Shown one piece after another: positions 56,557 through 64,000 of a DNA stretch of 64,000 nt; positions within the stretch are counted from its first letter, which is position 1; each line of letters begins with the position of its first letter. Both the position numbers and the translations under genes were made by a program. Under the pieces are notes generated by a model. It did no database searches and had not been told where the DNA came from. It was given only the letters and a program-made list of their open reading frames with translations. Source of the stretch: Pseudorhodobacter ferrugineus DSM 5888 (GTDB lineage Bacteria > Pseudomonadota > Alphaproteobacteria > Rhodobacterales > Rhodobacteraceae); assembly GCF_000420745.1 (NCBI RefSeq), contig NZ_ATVN01000008.1, forward strand, positions 100,102 to 164,101, written 5' to 3'.

Positions 56557-56813
56557 TTTGAGCCGCGCAGATTTGCAAGGGCTTGGCCGTCTTGCCAACG
56601 ACGATCTGCGTTTTGCCGTTTGACGAGATAGTCTGCGGGGATGCCCGATGTGCCGCCAATGCTGTGGGCGCCTCCTATCATTGTATTGTTCAGGATCGCG
56701 CGGCCAGTGGTTGCGGCGGTATCGGTAGAGGATTGGGTGTTGCCAAGGGCTTGCGTGCGGCGCGTGCCGAGAGCGCCGGTGGCGGTGGTTTTGAGCGCGT
56801 TGGCATGGGTCAT
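56553..56813 (-). CDS. small hypothetical protein
   Basis: An 86-residue protein from ATG 56811-56813 (AAAGGGACC upstream). It is Thr/Ala/Gly-rich at first and basic at the end (RRWQDGQALANLRGSK). No family recognised. It overlaps the GNAT start by 4 bp and is transcribed in the same direction as chpT, 86 bp downstream of it. Confidence 0.55.
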   Translation of the reverse strand: MTHANALKTTATGALGTRRTQALGNTQSSTDTAATTGRAILNNTMIGGAHSIGGTSGIPADYLVKRQNADRRWQDGQALANLRGSK

Positions 56814-56898
56814 GGCGGGTCCCTTTGGCAGGCGCAAAAGCGGCTTTTGCCAAGAGCCAATCATGGGGGGGCGGACGGGTCAAGTCACGGATGCGATG

Positions 56899-57489
56899 TT
56901 AGAAAACGAGACGGATTTCGGTTTCTGATATTTCTATCATAAGCCTATGCTTTTGCTTGTATATTTCGCGCGCGAACAAGGCAAAATGCACCTGCGCGGG
57001 CGTTAAATCGGGCGTGGGTTGCGACAGGCTGTTCCACAGTTCCGCCTCGACCCGCAGCCGTTCTGCGCGAGCATGCACGCACCATTTGCCATCGGTTTCC
57101 GAGACAGTGACGCGGCCACCGTAGGCGAGCGCGGATTCGCAGCACAGGATCGCAAGAAAGATCAGTTTGGCATGCGCGCGCGGTAAGGGGTCGTTATGCT
57201 GCCATTCAAATGTAACGCGGCCGCCTTGGCTGGTATCGGCAAGGATCTTGGTTATTTCCGAACGGCCAAGGCGCTGCTCGCTGCCAGACAGGCCAAAGGC
57301 CACGCGGAAAAACCGGATGCGGGCGTTGGCGGCGGCAACACTTTCGGCGATGAGCGCCAACTCGGGCGAGGGGGGCCCGCCTTCCATCATCAACAGCTCT
57401 ACCCCATTGCCGATAGCGCCTATTGGGCTGATAAGGTCATGGCAAATACGAGAACCGAGAAGGGCTGCTAGGTCGGTCTGATCGGTCAT
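56899..57489 (-). CDS. chpT: histidine phosphotransferase ChpT
   Basis: A 196-residue protein with the phospho-His in SRICHDLISPIGAIGNG near residue 17 and a degenerate ATPase-like C-terminal half (HAKLIFLAILCCESALAYGG), as in Caulobacter ChpT. It moves phosphate from CckA to CtrA and CpdR. Found in Rhodobacteraceae, where the pathway controls motility and gene-transfer agents. Divergent from the DUF3553 gene. Confidence 0.9.
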   Translation of the reverse strand: MTDQTDLAALLGSRICHDLISPIGAIGNGVELLMMEGGPPSPELALIAESVAAANARIRFFRVAFGLSGSEQRLGRSEITKILADTSQGGRVTFEWQHNDPLPRAHAKLIFLAILCCESALAYGGRVTVSETDGKWCVHARAERLRVEAELWNSLSQPTPDLTPAQVHFALFAREIYKQKHRLMIEISETEIRLVF

Positions 57490-57509
57490 TGGGGCCTCGG
57501 GGGTAAGAG

Positions 57510-57695
57510 ATGAATTCGATTTTAGAGCCAGGGATGATTGTGCGCCATCCGCAGCAGCCCGACTGGGGCTTGGGGCAGGTGCAATCGCGGATCGGCGACC
57601 GGATTACGGTGAATTTTGAACATCAGGGTAAGGTTACGATAGACGGGCGGGTGATTGGGTTGGCGGTGGTTTGGGATATTGGACCCCAAGCCTAG
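57510..57695 (+). CDS. DUF3553 protein
   Basis: A 61-residue protein (LEPGMIVRHPQQPDWGLGQVQ, then VNFEHQGKV) matching DUF3553, the module found alone or at the end of UvrD-like helicases. ATG 57510 is only 20 bp from chpT on the other strand. Function unknown; a small DNA or protein binding role is possible. Confidence 0.75.
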   Translation: MNSILEPGMIVRHPQQPDWGLGQVQSRIGDRITVNFEHQGKVTIDGRVIGLAVVWDIGPQA

Positions 57696-57831
57696 GGGCT
57701 GCCGGCGCATTTTACAATCAGGGATTGCACGTGCGGGGCGTGTTGCTAGCTGTGCGCGTTTTCGGTTGCAAGATATTGCATAGGCCCTGTTCAGGACCTA
57801 GACGAAGGATGGTCGAAAAAACGAGGGTGTG

Positions 57832-58629
57832 ATGCAAAGGCAAGGCGGTCCGTTTTCGGTAAGGTTGGCGTGTGACGCCCGCGATTTGGCGGCGGCGCAG
57901 AGGTTGCGGTATCAGGTCTTTGTAGAGGAGCTGGGCGCTGGTGGTCCGTTGGTGGACCACGCCGCGCGGCTGGAATGTGACGCGTTTGACGATGTGTTTG
58001 ACCATTTGGTGCTGATAGACGAGCGGCGCGATGCCGCGGCCTTGGACGATGTGGTGGGCGTGTATCGTCTGTTGCCAGGGGCCAAGCTGACAGAGGGGCA
58101 ACGGTTCTATTCGGAAGATGAGTTTGACCTGACGGCACTGCGCCGGTCGGGAAAGGCATTGTTGGAATTGGGTCGGTCTTGTGTGCATCCTGACTATCGT
58201 GGCGGGGGTGCAATGTTGCATTTGTGGAATTCTTTGGCCGAATATGTTTTGGCGCGGGACATCGAAGTGATGTTCGGGGCGGCCAGTTTTCATGGCACGG
58301 ATGTGCGGGCGTTGGCGCAACCGCTGGCCTATTTGCACCATACGCACCTGGCCCCCGAAGCATTGCGGGTGCGGGCCGTTGGGGGCGGGGCGCAGCGGAT
58401 GGATTTGGTTGATAAGGCCGCATTGGACCGAAAGGCTGCGATGGCGGGGACGCCTGCTTTGATTAAGGCCTATTTGCGGCTGGGGGGATTTGTCGGCGAC
58501 GGGGCCTATATTGACCGTGATTTCAATACGGTAGACGTGTGTCTTGTGATGGATACCGCGCTTATGTCGGCGCGGCACAGGCAGTTTTATCAGCGGCAAA
58601 ACGGGGGGGCGCGTGGTGGATTGGCGTGA
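57832..58629 (+). CDS. olsB: ornithine-lipid synthase first step, N-acyltransferase OlsB
   Basis: A 265-residue GNAT-fold enzyme with RLRYQVFVEELGA, YRLLPGAKLTEGQRFYSEDEF and LELGRSCVHPDYRGGGAMLHLW. OlsB attaches a 3-hydroxyacyl group from ACP to ornithine. GTG 57829 and ATG 57832 are adjacent starts, preceded by GAGG. It overlaps olsA by 17 bp, giving the olsBA operon. Confidence 0.9.
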   Translation: MQRQGGPFSVRLACDARDLAAAQRLRYQVFVEELGAGGPLVDHAARLECDAFDDVFDHLVLIDERRDAAALDDVVGVYRLLPGAKLTEGQRFYSEDEFDLTALRRSGKALLELGRSCVHPDYRGGGAMLHLWNSLAEYVLARDIEVMFGAASFHGTDVRALAQPLAYLHHTHLAPEALRVRAVGGGAQRMDLVDKAALDRKAAMAGTPALIKAYLRLGGFVGDGAYIDRDFNTVDVCLVMDTALMSARHRQFYQRQNGGARGGLA

Positions 58630-59428
58630 GGATAAACTGCCGCCTGCGGCGATTGGGCCGATGGGATGGTTGCGCGTTGTAATGCGAATTATTCCATTTG
58701 CTTTGGTTACTTATGGCGGGTTGTTGATGTTGCTATTGGCGCGCGCGGTTGAGGCCCCGCTGTGTGGTATGGCCCGACCTGTGACGCCCTATATAACCCA
58801 AGGGGTGTGTAAAGCGGCGCTGTGGATCATGGGGTTGCGGGTGCTGCGTCATGGTGCGGCGATGCGGGAACGCGGGGCTGTTGTGGCCAACCATGCGTCT
58901 TGGCTGGATATTTTCGTGCTGAATGCCTGTGATCGGGTCTATTTCGTATCTAAGGCCGAGGTAGCGAACTGGCCGGGGATTGGCTGGTTGGCGCGCGCCA
59001 CGGGGACGGTTTTCATCGCACGGGATGCGGGCGAGGCCAAATTGCAGCAAGGGGTGTTTGAAGAGCGCTTGCGCGCGGGGCATCGGTTGTTGTTTTTCCC
59101 CGAAGGGACCAGTACCGACAGCTTGCGGGTTTTGCCCTTTAAATCAACGCTGTTTGCGGCCTTCTTTACGCATGGGATGGAGCATGTGATGCATATTCAA
59201 CCCGTGTCAGTGCGCTATGTGCCGCCTGTGGGGGCGGATGCGCGGTTATATGGTTGGTGGGCGGCGATGGATTTTGCACCGCATTTGTTGCGTATTTTGG
59301 CGCAGCCACGGCAAGGAGCGGTTGAGGTGCGGTTTCATGCCGCGGTGGCCGTGGATGATTTCAAACGGCGCAAAGAGCTTGCGGTGCATTGTGAAGCTGT
59401 GGTTCGTGAGGGGGCGGCTTTAGCCTAG
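58613..59428 (+). CDS. olsA: lyso-ornithine lipid acyltransferase OlsA (PlsC family)
   Basis: A 271-residue membrane-bound acyltransferase. The N-terminal helix is FALVTYGGLLMLLLARAV; the HxxxxD motif is in NHASWLDIFVLN and the substrate motif in FPEGTSTDSLRVL. OlsA adds the second acyl chain to form ornithine lipid, a phosphorus-free membrane lipid. It starts at GTG 58613 inside olsB and converges with the ThiE-like gene, overlapping by 9 bp. Confidence 0.9.
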   Translation: MVDWREDKLPPAAIGPMGWLRVVMRIIPFALVTYGGLLMLLLARAVEAPLCGMARPVTPYITQGVCKAALWIMGLRVLRHGAAMRERGAVVANHASWLDIFVLNACDRVYFVSKAEVANWPGIGWLARATGTVFIARDAGEAKLQQGVFEERLRAGHRLLFFPEGTSTDSLRVLPFKSTLFAAFFTHGMEHVMHIQPVSVRYVPPVGADARLYGWWAAMDFAPHLLRILAQPRQGAVEVRFHAAVAVDDFKRRKELAVHCEAVVREGAALA

Positions 59429-60040
59429 GGGGGCCAGCAGGTTTTTCAGCGCGGTTGAGGCGTTTTCTGTGGCCCAAATCTCGGATCCGATACCGAAAAA
59501 GTCGGTGACGGGGCCGAATTTTTCGACCAATTCGATGGTGACTGCGCCTTCGGCGACGACGGGCACCTCGATCATCGCGGACCACCATTCAAAGAGTTCA
59601 AAATCAACGCTGGTGCCATCGCCCAAGGTGCTGGTGCCGATCGGGCCGAAGGATATATAATCGGCCCCAGCCTCGGCGGCGTTCATACCGTCGTGGCGAG
59701 TGGTGCCGCAATAGGCGCCGATGATCGCGTCTGCGCCCATTTCCGTGCGCAGTTTGCGGATGTTTTTGCGGGTGTCGGTCAGGTGAACACCGTCAAGGCC
59801 GTGGCGGTCGGCGAGCAGAACGTGATCTTCGACAACGATGGCCACATCACGGGCATGGGCGATTTCGCGCAAGGCATCGGCCGCGCGGGCCAGGGCCTCT
59901 TCATCCCTCGCGGCGAGGCTGAGGCGGAGGCAGGCGATGTCATGGGCATCAAGCACGGATTTCAACACTTCGCCAAAGGGGGCAAGATCAAAAACAGGCG
60001 GGGTGATGAGGTAGATTTGCGGACGCTCTGTTTCGGACAT
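59420..60040 (-). CDS. ThiE-like thiamine phosphate synthase family protein
   Basis: A 206-residue TIM-barrel protein. It has QIYLITPP, a diphosphate-loop-like DGVHLT and GADYISFGPIGTSTLG, all reminiscent of ThiE, but some phosphate-binding positions differ (for example SFGPIGTST). It may be a ThiE paralog such as a TenI-like protein rather than the biosynthetic enzyme. No other thi genes are near. Confidence 0.8.
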   Translation of the reverse strand: MSETERPQIYLITPPVFDLAPFGEVLKSVLDAHDIACLRLSLAARDEEALARAADALREIAHARDVAIVVEDHVLLADRHGLDGVHLTDTRKNIRKLRTEMGADAIIGAYCGTTRHDGMNAAEAGADYISFGPIGTSTLGDGTSVDFELFEWWSAMIEVPVVAEGAVTIELVEKFGPVTDFFGIGSEIWATENASTALKNLLAPLG

Positions 60041-60185
60041 GGGATGCTCCTGTGTGTTAGGTGGGCTTTAACGCAGATTGCGCGGCTTGGCTATGTGCGT
60101 TGCGGCGATTTTTGGCGGTTGCTTGTCATCGGAGGGGCGGCGGCGTATCACGCGCGGGATTTCCCCGCATGCAGGACTGAAAAAG

Positions 60186-60965
60186 ATGAGCGACGCCCCG
60201 ATGACAACAGTGCCCGTCGATGAGCAGGTTCCGCCGGTGTTTGTGCTGGTACGCCCGCAGATGGGGGAAAACATTGGCGGGGCGGCACGGGCGATGCTGA
60301 ATTTCGGGTTAGAGCGGTTGCGCGTGGTCGATCCGCGCGACGGGTGGCCCAGCCCCAAGGCGGTGGCGATGGCATCGGGGGCAGGGCGGTTGCTGGAGAC
60401 AGCGGGGCCTTACGGCGATGTGCAGGCGGCGATTGGCGATTGTGACTATGTGTTTGCCACAACCGCGCGGGGGCGTGAATTGACCAAGCCGGTGATGACG
60501 CCCGAGGCGGCAATGGCGCGGGCGCGAGGCATGATTGCGGCGGGCAAAAAGGTGGGGTTCATGTTTGGCCCTGAACGTGCAGGGTTAGAGAATGAGGACC
60601 TTGTGCATGCCAATGCGATTGTGACAGTGCCGGTGAACCCCGATTTCCCGAGCCTGAACCTTGCGCAATGCGTGCTGCTGTTGGGCTATGAGTGGCGGCG
60701 GCAAGCGGGTGAGGTGGCGCCCGAGGAGATGGTGTTCAACCGCACCGATTTTGCATCGCGTGTTGAGGTGGAAAAGCTGGGCGATCATTTTGAGGAAAAG
60801 CTGACGGCGGCAGGGTTTTTCCATCCGGCCGAGAAAGTGCCGGGGATGAAGTTGAGTATCCGGAATATGTGGGCGCGGTTAGGGTTGACCAAATCGGAAG
60901 TGGCGACATTTCACGGGATGCTGCGCCAGATTGCAAGGCATTTGGGCGGGCCGGATCGGGGGTAA
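60186..60965 (+). CDS. trmJ: tRNA/rRNA 2'-O-methyltransferase, TrmJ-like (SPOUT family)
   Basis: A 259-residue protein from ATG 60186. The SPOUT knot region has LVRPQMGENIGGAARAMLNFG, then KVGFMFGPERAGLENED and FPSLNLAQCVLLLGYEW. TrmJ makes the 2'-O-methyl of tRNA nucleotide 32. The shadow N-terminal extension is not conserved. Confidence 0.88.
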   Translation: MSDAPMTTVPVDEQVPPVFVLVRPQMGENIGGAARAMLNFGLERLRVVDPRDGWPSPKAVAMASGAGRLLETAGPYGDVQAAIGDCDYVFATTARGRELTKPVMTPEAAMARARGMIAAGKKVGFMFGPERAGLENEDLVHANAIVTVPVNPDFPSLNLAQCVLLLGYEWRRQAGEVAPEEMVFNRTDFASRVEVEKLGDHFEEKLTAAGFFHPAEKVPGMKLSIRNMWARLGLTKSEVATFHGMLRQIARHLGGPDRG

Positions 60966-61205
60966 GTGAGTTGGCCGCGATTTGCTGGTGGCGGTGCGTT
61001 TGACTTGCAGGGCGCTATGGATATTTAAGAACAGAAAAAGGAAAAGGGGGCCCGTTATGGAGCCCCTACTGTAAATGTTGACGAACAAGAGTGCCGCCAT
61101 TAAGTTTGCTGCTCTTTTCCTTTATTCTCATGAATTTTCGGAGACGGTCCCGGCAATCAGCTCCGAAGAAATATTCGACACAGAAGCGTCGCCTTCCTGT
61201 GTCTG
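60966..61205. other. boundary between core genes and degraded mobile DNA
   Basis: About 240 bp after trmJ with no credible ORF. GGGGGC and GCCCC near 61037-61058 form a hairpin, and an AT-rich stretch follows. CTGTAA and TGACG near 61068-61082 recur in the same order near 62930-62944, a possible direct repeat around the transposase. The left end of the mobile segment is not certain. Confidence 0.4.
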
Positions 61206-62915
61206 TTGGCGGTTTTTCCATCAACTTGCTGTCGCAACCCGTACTGCACCAGCTACGGCATATTTCCCAACCCGCACGCTGCTATCGGTCGATCCGGCGG
61301 TGACTTCGATCATGGGCATGTAACGGGTTCGGGATCCGAGCGAACCTTCACCTGTCCAGCCTGCGGCTCGCACAATACCCTAAAATCAAACCGGGCAGTT
61401 GCGCAAGAATACTCAAGAACGGCGCGGATCCATCGGCGCCCGTTCCGTTGTGATGCGTGCAGGCGCGAGGACTGCCAGAACTTCGGCATCAGTATGACCC
61501 TGATGCCCTCTGTCTACCGCGCCTTTGGTCGGACGGCGAAGTGAGAGCCGAGGCATCAGTGCAAAAGTTGCGGCGGGACCTTTTCAATCGGGGCGAAGGC
61601 CCGGCGCCATAAGCGCACGGACAGGACCAAGGATATCTTGCTCAACTTGGTGAATAAGGTGCCGCTAAGCCGGATCGGTGAGATCAATGGCGTCAGCTTT
61701 CCGCTGATTTATGCGAAGATCGATTTCATCTACCTGCAATGTCTCGCCATGGCGGCGCACCGCGAGAAGGCTCAACCTGCATCTTTTGCGGGTGGTAAGC
61801 CTATCTTCGCTACGGATGCCCAGACCATTCTTCTGAACTGGCCTGTGCGAAGCCGCCGTGGCACGGTGCCGCTCCTGCATATGTGGACGGTCCATAACGG
61901 GTCGCAGTTCGTGGTGGCTTCGACCGTTGACTATGATCCTAAGGTGTCGGTTGGGGAGGTCGATAATGCCGTGGAAAAATGCGGCGACTTCCTCAAGCCC
62001 AGACCAATGCGACAGAACGCCCGGTTGTGGTCAGAGCGCGAATATCGCGACGCGGTGATGCGCGGTCTGCCCGGTTTCTTCGATCCGGAGGACATGGCAT
62101 CCGGCGGCCGCCTGAAGTTGCCCAGCAAGGGCGCGCGCGTGCGTGGGGTCGCCTTGATCTATGCGCACATCATGCTGGTCCGAAAAATGATTGGCGCTGA
62201 CTTTCGTAGTGCCCACTTCTGTCTGGATGCGGAAAGCGGGCTTGCGGCCGCATTCTGCGCCCTATCCGTCGACATGGTGCAGTCGGGGCAGGCGCATATC
62301 GCCGAGGTGACCTTCGAGAAGGGCATGACCAATGACGAGAGCAGCACCATGGCCAGACTGGGCGGTGAGGCATTCCACGCCCTGAACCGGGAGCACCGCT
62401 CATCCGTCGACCAAATCCAGGAGCGCCATCCGGACCTGAACCGCCGCCAGGCGCTGGTTACACATCTTCTGGAAGCCCGCTTCGCGGATGCCAGCCTGAA
62501 GGATCGGGGGCACATGCTCGCGACAACCGGGACCGAATGGCGCTTTCACACCAAAGCGGAGCCAAGGAAGTCGCTACGGCTGAAAACGGATCTGGGCCAT
62601 TTCGGATTCGACGGTTTGGCAAGGCTGATCTGTGAGGCCTCGATCCATCCGGTGGATGCCTGGTTCAGCCTGGCCCGGCGTCGCGTGACTGGATTTGAAC
62701 GAGGGCTTCCAACCACCTCAAACCAGCAAAGGATATGGCACGCTTACGGGTTCTACGATCCGGAAATGGTTTCGAAGCTGGTGACCATCTTGCGGTTCTA
62801 TCACAACTGGATGTTGCGCGGTCAGGATGGCGCCACGCCTGCGATGCGGATCGGTCTGGCAAAGGGGCTCATCTATCCGAGGGACCTTTTTTCTTATGGA
62901 CTTATTCACAACTGA
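61206..62915 (+). pseudogene. transposase with N-terminal zinc ribbons, broken by an in-frame TGA
   Basis: The frame starts with CRNPYCTSYGIF and TFTCPACGSHNT, then PFRCDACRREDCQNFG, a set of Cys4-type zinc ribbons. TGA at 61542-61544 interrupts YRAFGRTAK-EPRHQCKSCGGTF, where a sense codon (probably GGA) is expected. The C-terminal part is an integrase-like domain (FATDAQTILLNWP, FCLDAESGLAAAF, RFYHNWMLRGQDGATPAMRIG). No ATG precedes it, so it may be truncated at the left. Family name not recognised. Confidence 0.7.
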
Positions 62916-62987
62916 CATGGCCCCGTCCGCTGTAACGTGACGTCGCAGGAAGATTACACGTATATATGTGACGAAAAGGAGGCCAGC

Positions 62988-63320
62988 ATGCTGAGAAACA
63001 CGACGTTCAACTTGCCAGACTACCTTGTGACGCGGGCCAAGTCGTATGCGGCCACCCATGGGACGACAATGACGGCAATTATTCGAGAGCACCTATAGGC
63101 CGTAACCTCGGATGGATCCGCCCCTATCACTGACGATCCGTTGCTGACTTACTCGCAAAGGCGTCTGGCCAGGAATGAAGCCATAGAACTGCTCGGGCTG
63201 CGTGACTACGCCGAATTGCTCGTTGCGCTCGGAGAGGCCGACTTGCCGATGCCAATGCCACCACCCCATGAGGTGGGTAACCAAGCCGTAACATTTACCA
63301 AACTGTGGAGGCAGTCGTGA
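62988..63320 (+). pseudogene. VapB-like ribbon-helix-helix antitoxin with in-frame stop
   Basis: ATG 62988 (AAAAGGAGG upstream) reads MLRNTTFNLPDYLVTRAKSY and 16 more residues, an RHH DNA-binding start, then TAG at 63096-63098. The same frame continues (AVTSDGSAPITDDPL and RRLARNEAIELLGLRDYAEL) to TGA at 63318. CAG to TAG is the likely change. If intact it would be a 110-residue antitoxin overlapping the downstream toxin remnant as GTGA. Confidence 0.7.
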
Positions 63321-63689
63321 ATCGCTGCACCGTGATCATTCCAGACGCCGGACCGTTCAACGGCCTCTGGGTGGCCGATCGGTTGGAGCTTCTTCGGGCA
63401 CTGGCACTGGACATGCGACTTGTCGTGGTCGATGCGGTATAGGCGAGTTGACCAGTGATTTGTCCTATCCAAAGGACCGGGCCGTAAAGGCGCTCATTGA
63501 CGGGAACCAACCACCGTTTTCCATAGAGAGCACCGAGATTGGCGAACCGGAGCGCGATAAGTGGCGCAATGGGAAGAAACTTAAAAAAATGATGGCGAAC
63601 TGGCTATGGTCGACTTCATGCCGTCGGACGATGGGCTGCGCCAATATCTGGGTATCGGCGATCCGGTGGCCATCCTGTTTGAAGAGTAA
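63317..63689 (+). pseudogene. PIN-domain-like toxin remnant with frameshifts
   Basis: GTG 63317 reads VNRCTVIIPDAGPFNGLWVA, the start of a PIN-like fold (acidic Asp). TAG follows at 63440, and the next stretch ELTSDLSYPKDRAVKALIDG resumes in another frame. After KLKK a second shift leads to MVDFMPSDDGLRQYLGIGD and VAILFEE, ending at TAA 63687-63689. At least two indels destroy it. Its last bases lie at the IS66 end. Confidence 0.7.
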
Positions 63690-64000
63690 GCGGCGGCCGC
63701 GGGCCATTGATTTTTCAGTTGCGTTTGGTTGATCGCGTGAAGCTGAGGTCTGTTGGTAGCTCGTCAGGGACTACGAGACGAGGTCCTTATGAGCCATCTG
63801 GCAGCTGGGCGTAGGCCCATGGCATCAACGCGTCGATGTCCTTGTCGAGATGGCCGTTGGCGAGCCTGATGAAGATATCGCGCAGATAGGCATAGGGCTC
63901 GACGCCGTTCATCTTACAGGAGCCGATCAGACTGGCGAAGCGGGCCCAATTACGACCGCCCTCATCGTGCCCCGCAAAAAGTGCGTTTCGACGGTTCATC
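63686..64000 (-). mobile_element. IS66-family element, end within window
   Basis: GTAAGCGGCGGCC at 63686 matches the GTAAGCG terminal sequence typical of IS66, and the C-terminal part of its transposase begins at 63787 on the minus strand. The element continues past the window. The 8 bases before it (TTTGAAGA, 63678-63685) would be the target duplication. Confidence 0.75.
63787..64000 (-). CDS. tnpC: IS66 transposase, C-terminal fragment
   Basis: The frame is open to the window edge and ends at TAA 63787-63789. RRNALFAGHDEGGRNWARFA, then IGSCKMNGVEPYAYLRDIF and ALMPWAY, match the IS66 transposase C-terminal domain. The catalytic core lies outside the window. Confidence 0.8.
   Translation of the reverse strand, partial: MNRRNALFAGHDEGGRNWARFASLIGSCKMNGVEPYAYLRDIFIRLANGHLDKDIDALMPWAYAQLPDGS

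Noticed and set aside
56557..56883. N-terminal extension of the GNAT at 56050
   Set aside because: This part is Arg/His/Pro-rich, overlaps the small hypothetical gene in another frame, and precedes the conserved start.
57718..57828. Phosphate-starvation box in front of olsB
   Set aside because: Ornithine lipids are often PhoB-controlled, but no pair of CTGTCAT-like half sites was seen.
61068..62944. CTGTAA-TGACG direct repeat around the zinc-ribbon transposase as insertion-site duplication
   Set aside because: Only short words match with different spacing; it is not distinguishable from chance.

Overview
The window comes from an alphaproteobacterial chromosome, very probably Rhodobacteraceae (Roseobacter/Rhodobacter group). 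Supporting signs are GC-rich coding sequence, a ChpT phosphotransferase (CckA-ChpT-CtrA relay), an olsBA ornithine-lipid operon, an FeS-type bacterial photolyase, DUF6455 and DUF3553 proteins, and a repeated 3'-flank motif (GC hairpin followed by GAGTATTTTTGCAAAG or a relative) after several genes. No rRNA, tRNA or CRISPR array was seen.

Layout. 0-8.3 kb: tail of a membrane protein, two hypotheticals, glycolate oxidase glcDEF with a small membrane ORF between glcE and glcF, two tandem trypsin-like proteases, and an hsp20 gene with a possible heat-shock promoter and leader hairpins. 8.3-14.9 kb: a probable arginine catabolism locus (aruI, aruH, TetR-type regulator) divergent from a polar amino-acid ABC importer. 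15-19 kb: DUF6455, a cation diffusion facilitator, an SH3 protein, a D-2-hydroxyacid dehydrogenase and a low-GC rlmF. 19.3-24.9 kb: glutamine synthetase-like, VOC, aldehyde dehydrogenase, iron alcohol dehydrogenase and DadA-like oxidoreductase, which look like a gamma-glutamyl-amine or alkanolamine catabolic operon. 25-27 kb: an IS5-family element that landed at the stop codon of a ghrA-like gene, followed by a 28-bp perfect inverted repeat. 27-34.6 kb: the cell-shape operon mreBCD-mrdA-rodA, then leuA with a leader peptide carrying four consecutive Leu codons.

34.7-44.3 kb: SDR, photolyase, an 18-repeat MORN protein, nadE, an exported MBL hydrolase, gltX and a DUF2059 protein. 44.3-46.3 kb: a frameshifted OLD-like ATPase/TOPRIM gene. 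46.5-56 kb: rplU-rpmA, a GNAT, obgE-proB and proA; an opposite-strand Mla/MCE lipid-transport operon separates proB from proA. 56-61 kb: GNAT, chpT, DUF3553, olsBA, a ThiE-like gene and a TrmJ-like methyltransferase. 61-64 kb is a graveyard of decayed elements: a zinc-ribbon transposase with an in-frame stop, a broken VapBC-like toxin-antitoxin pair, and an IS66 element whose end coincides with the last codons of the toxin remnant.

No intact, clearly new multi-gene system was found. The best leads are the leuA leader, the OLD-like remnant, the decayed toxin-antitoxin/IS66 junction, the unusual inverted repeats, the 41-nt hairpin insertion in the IS5 transposase, and the hsp20 leader.
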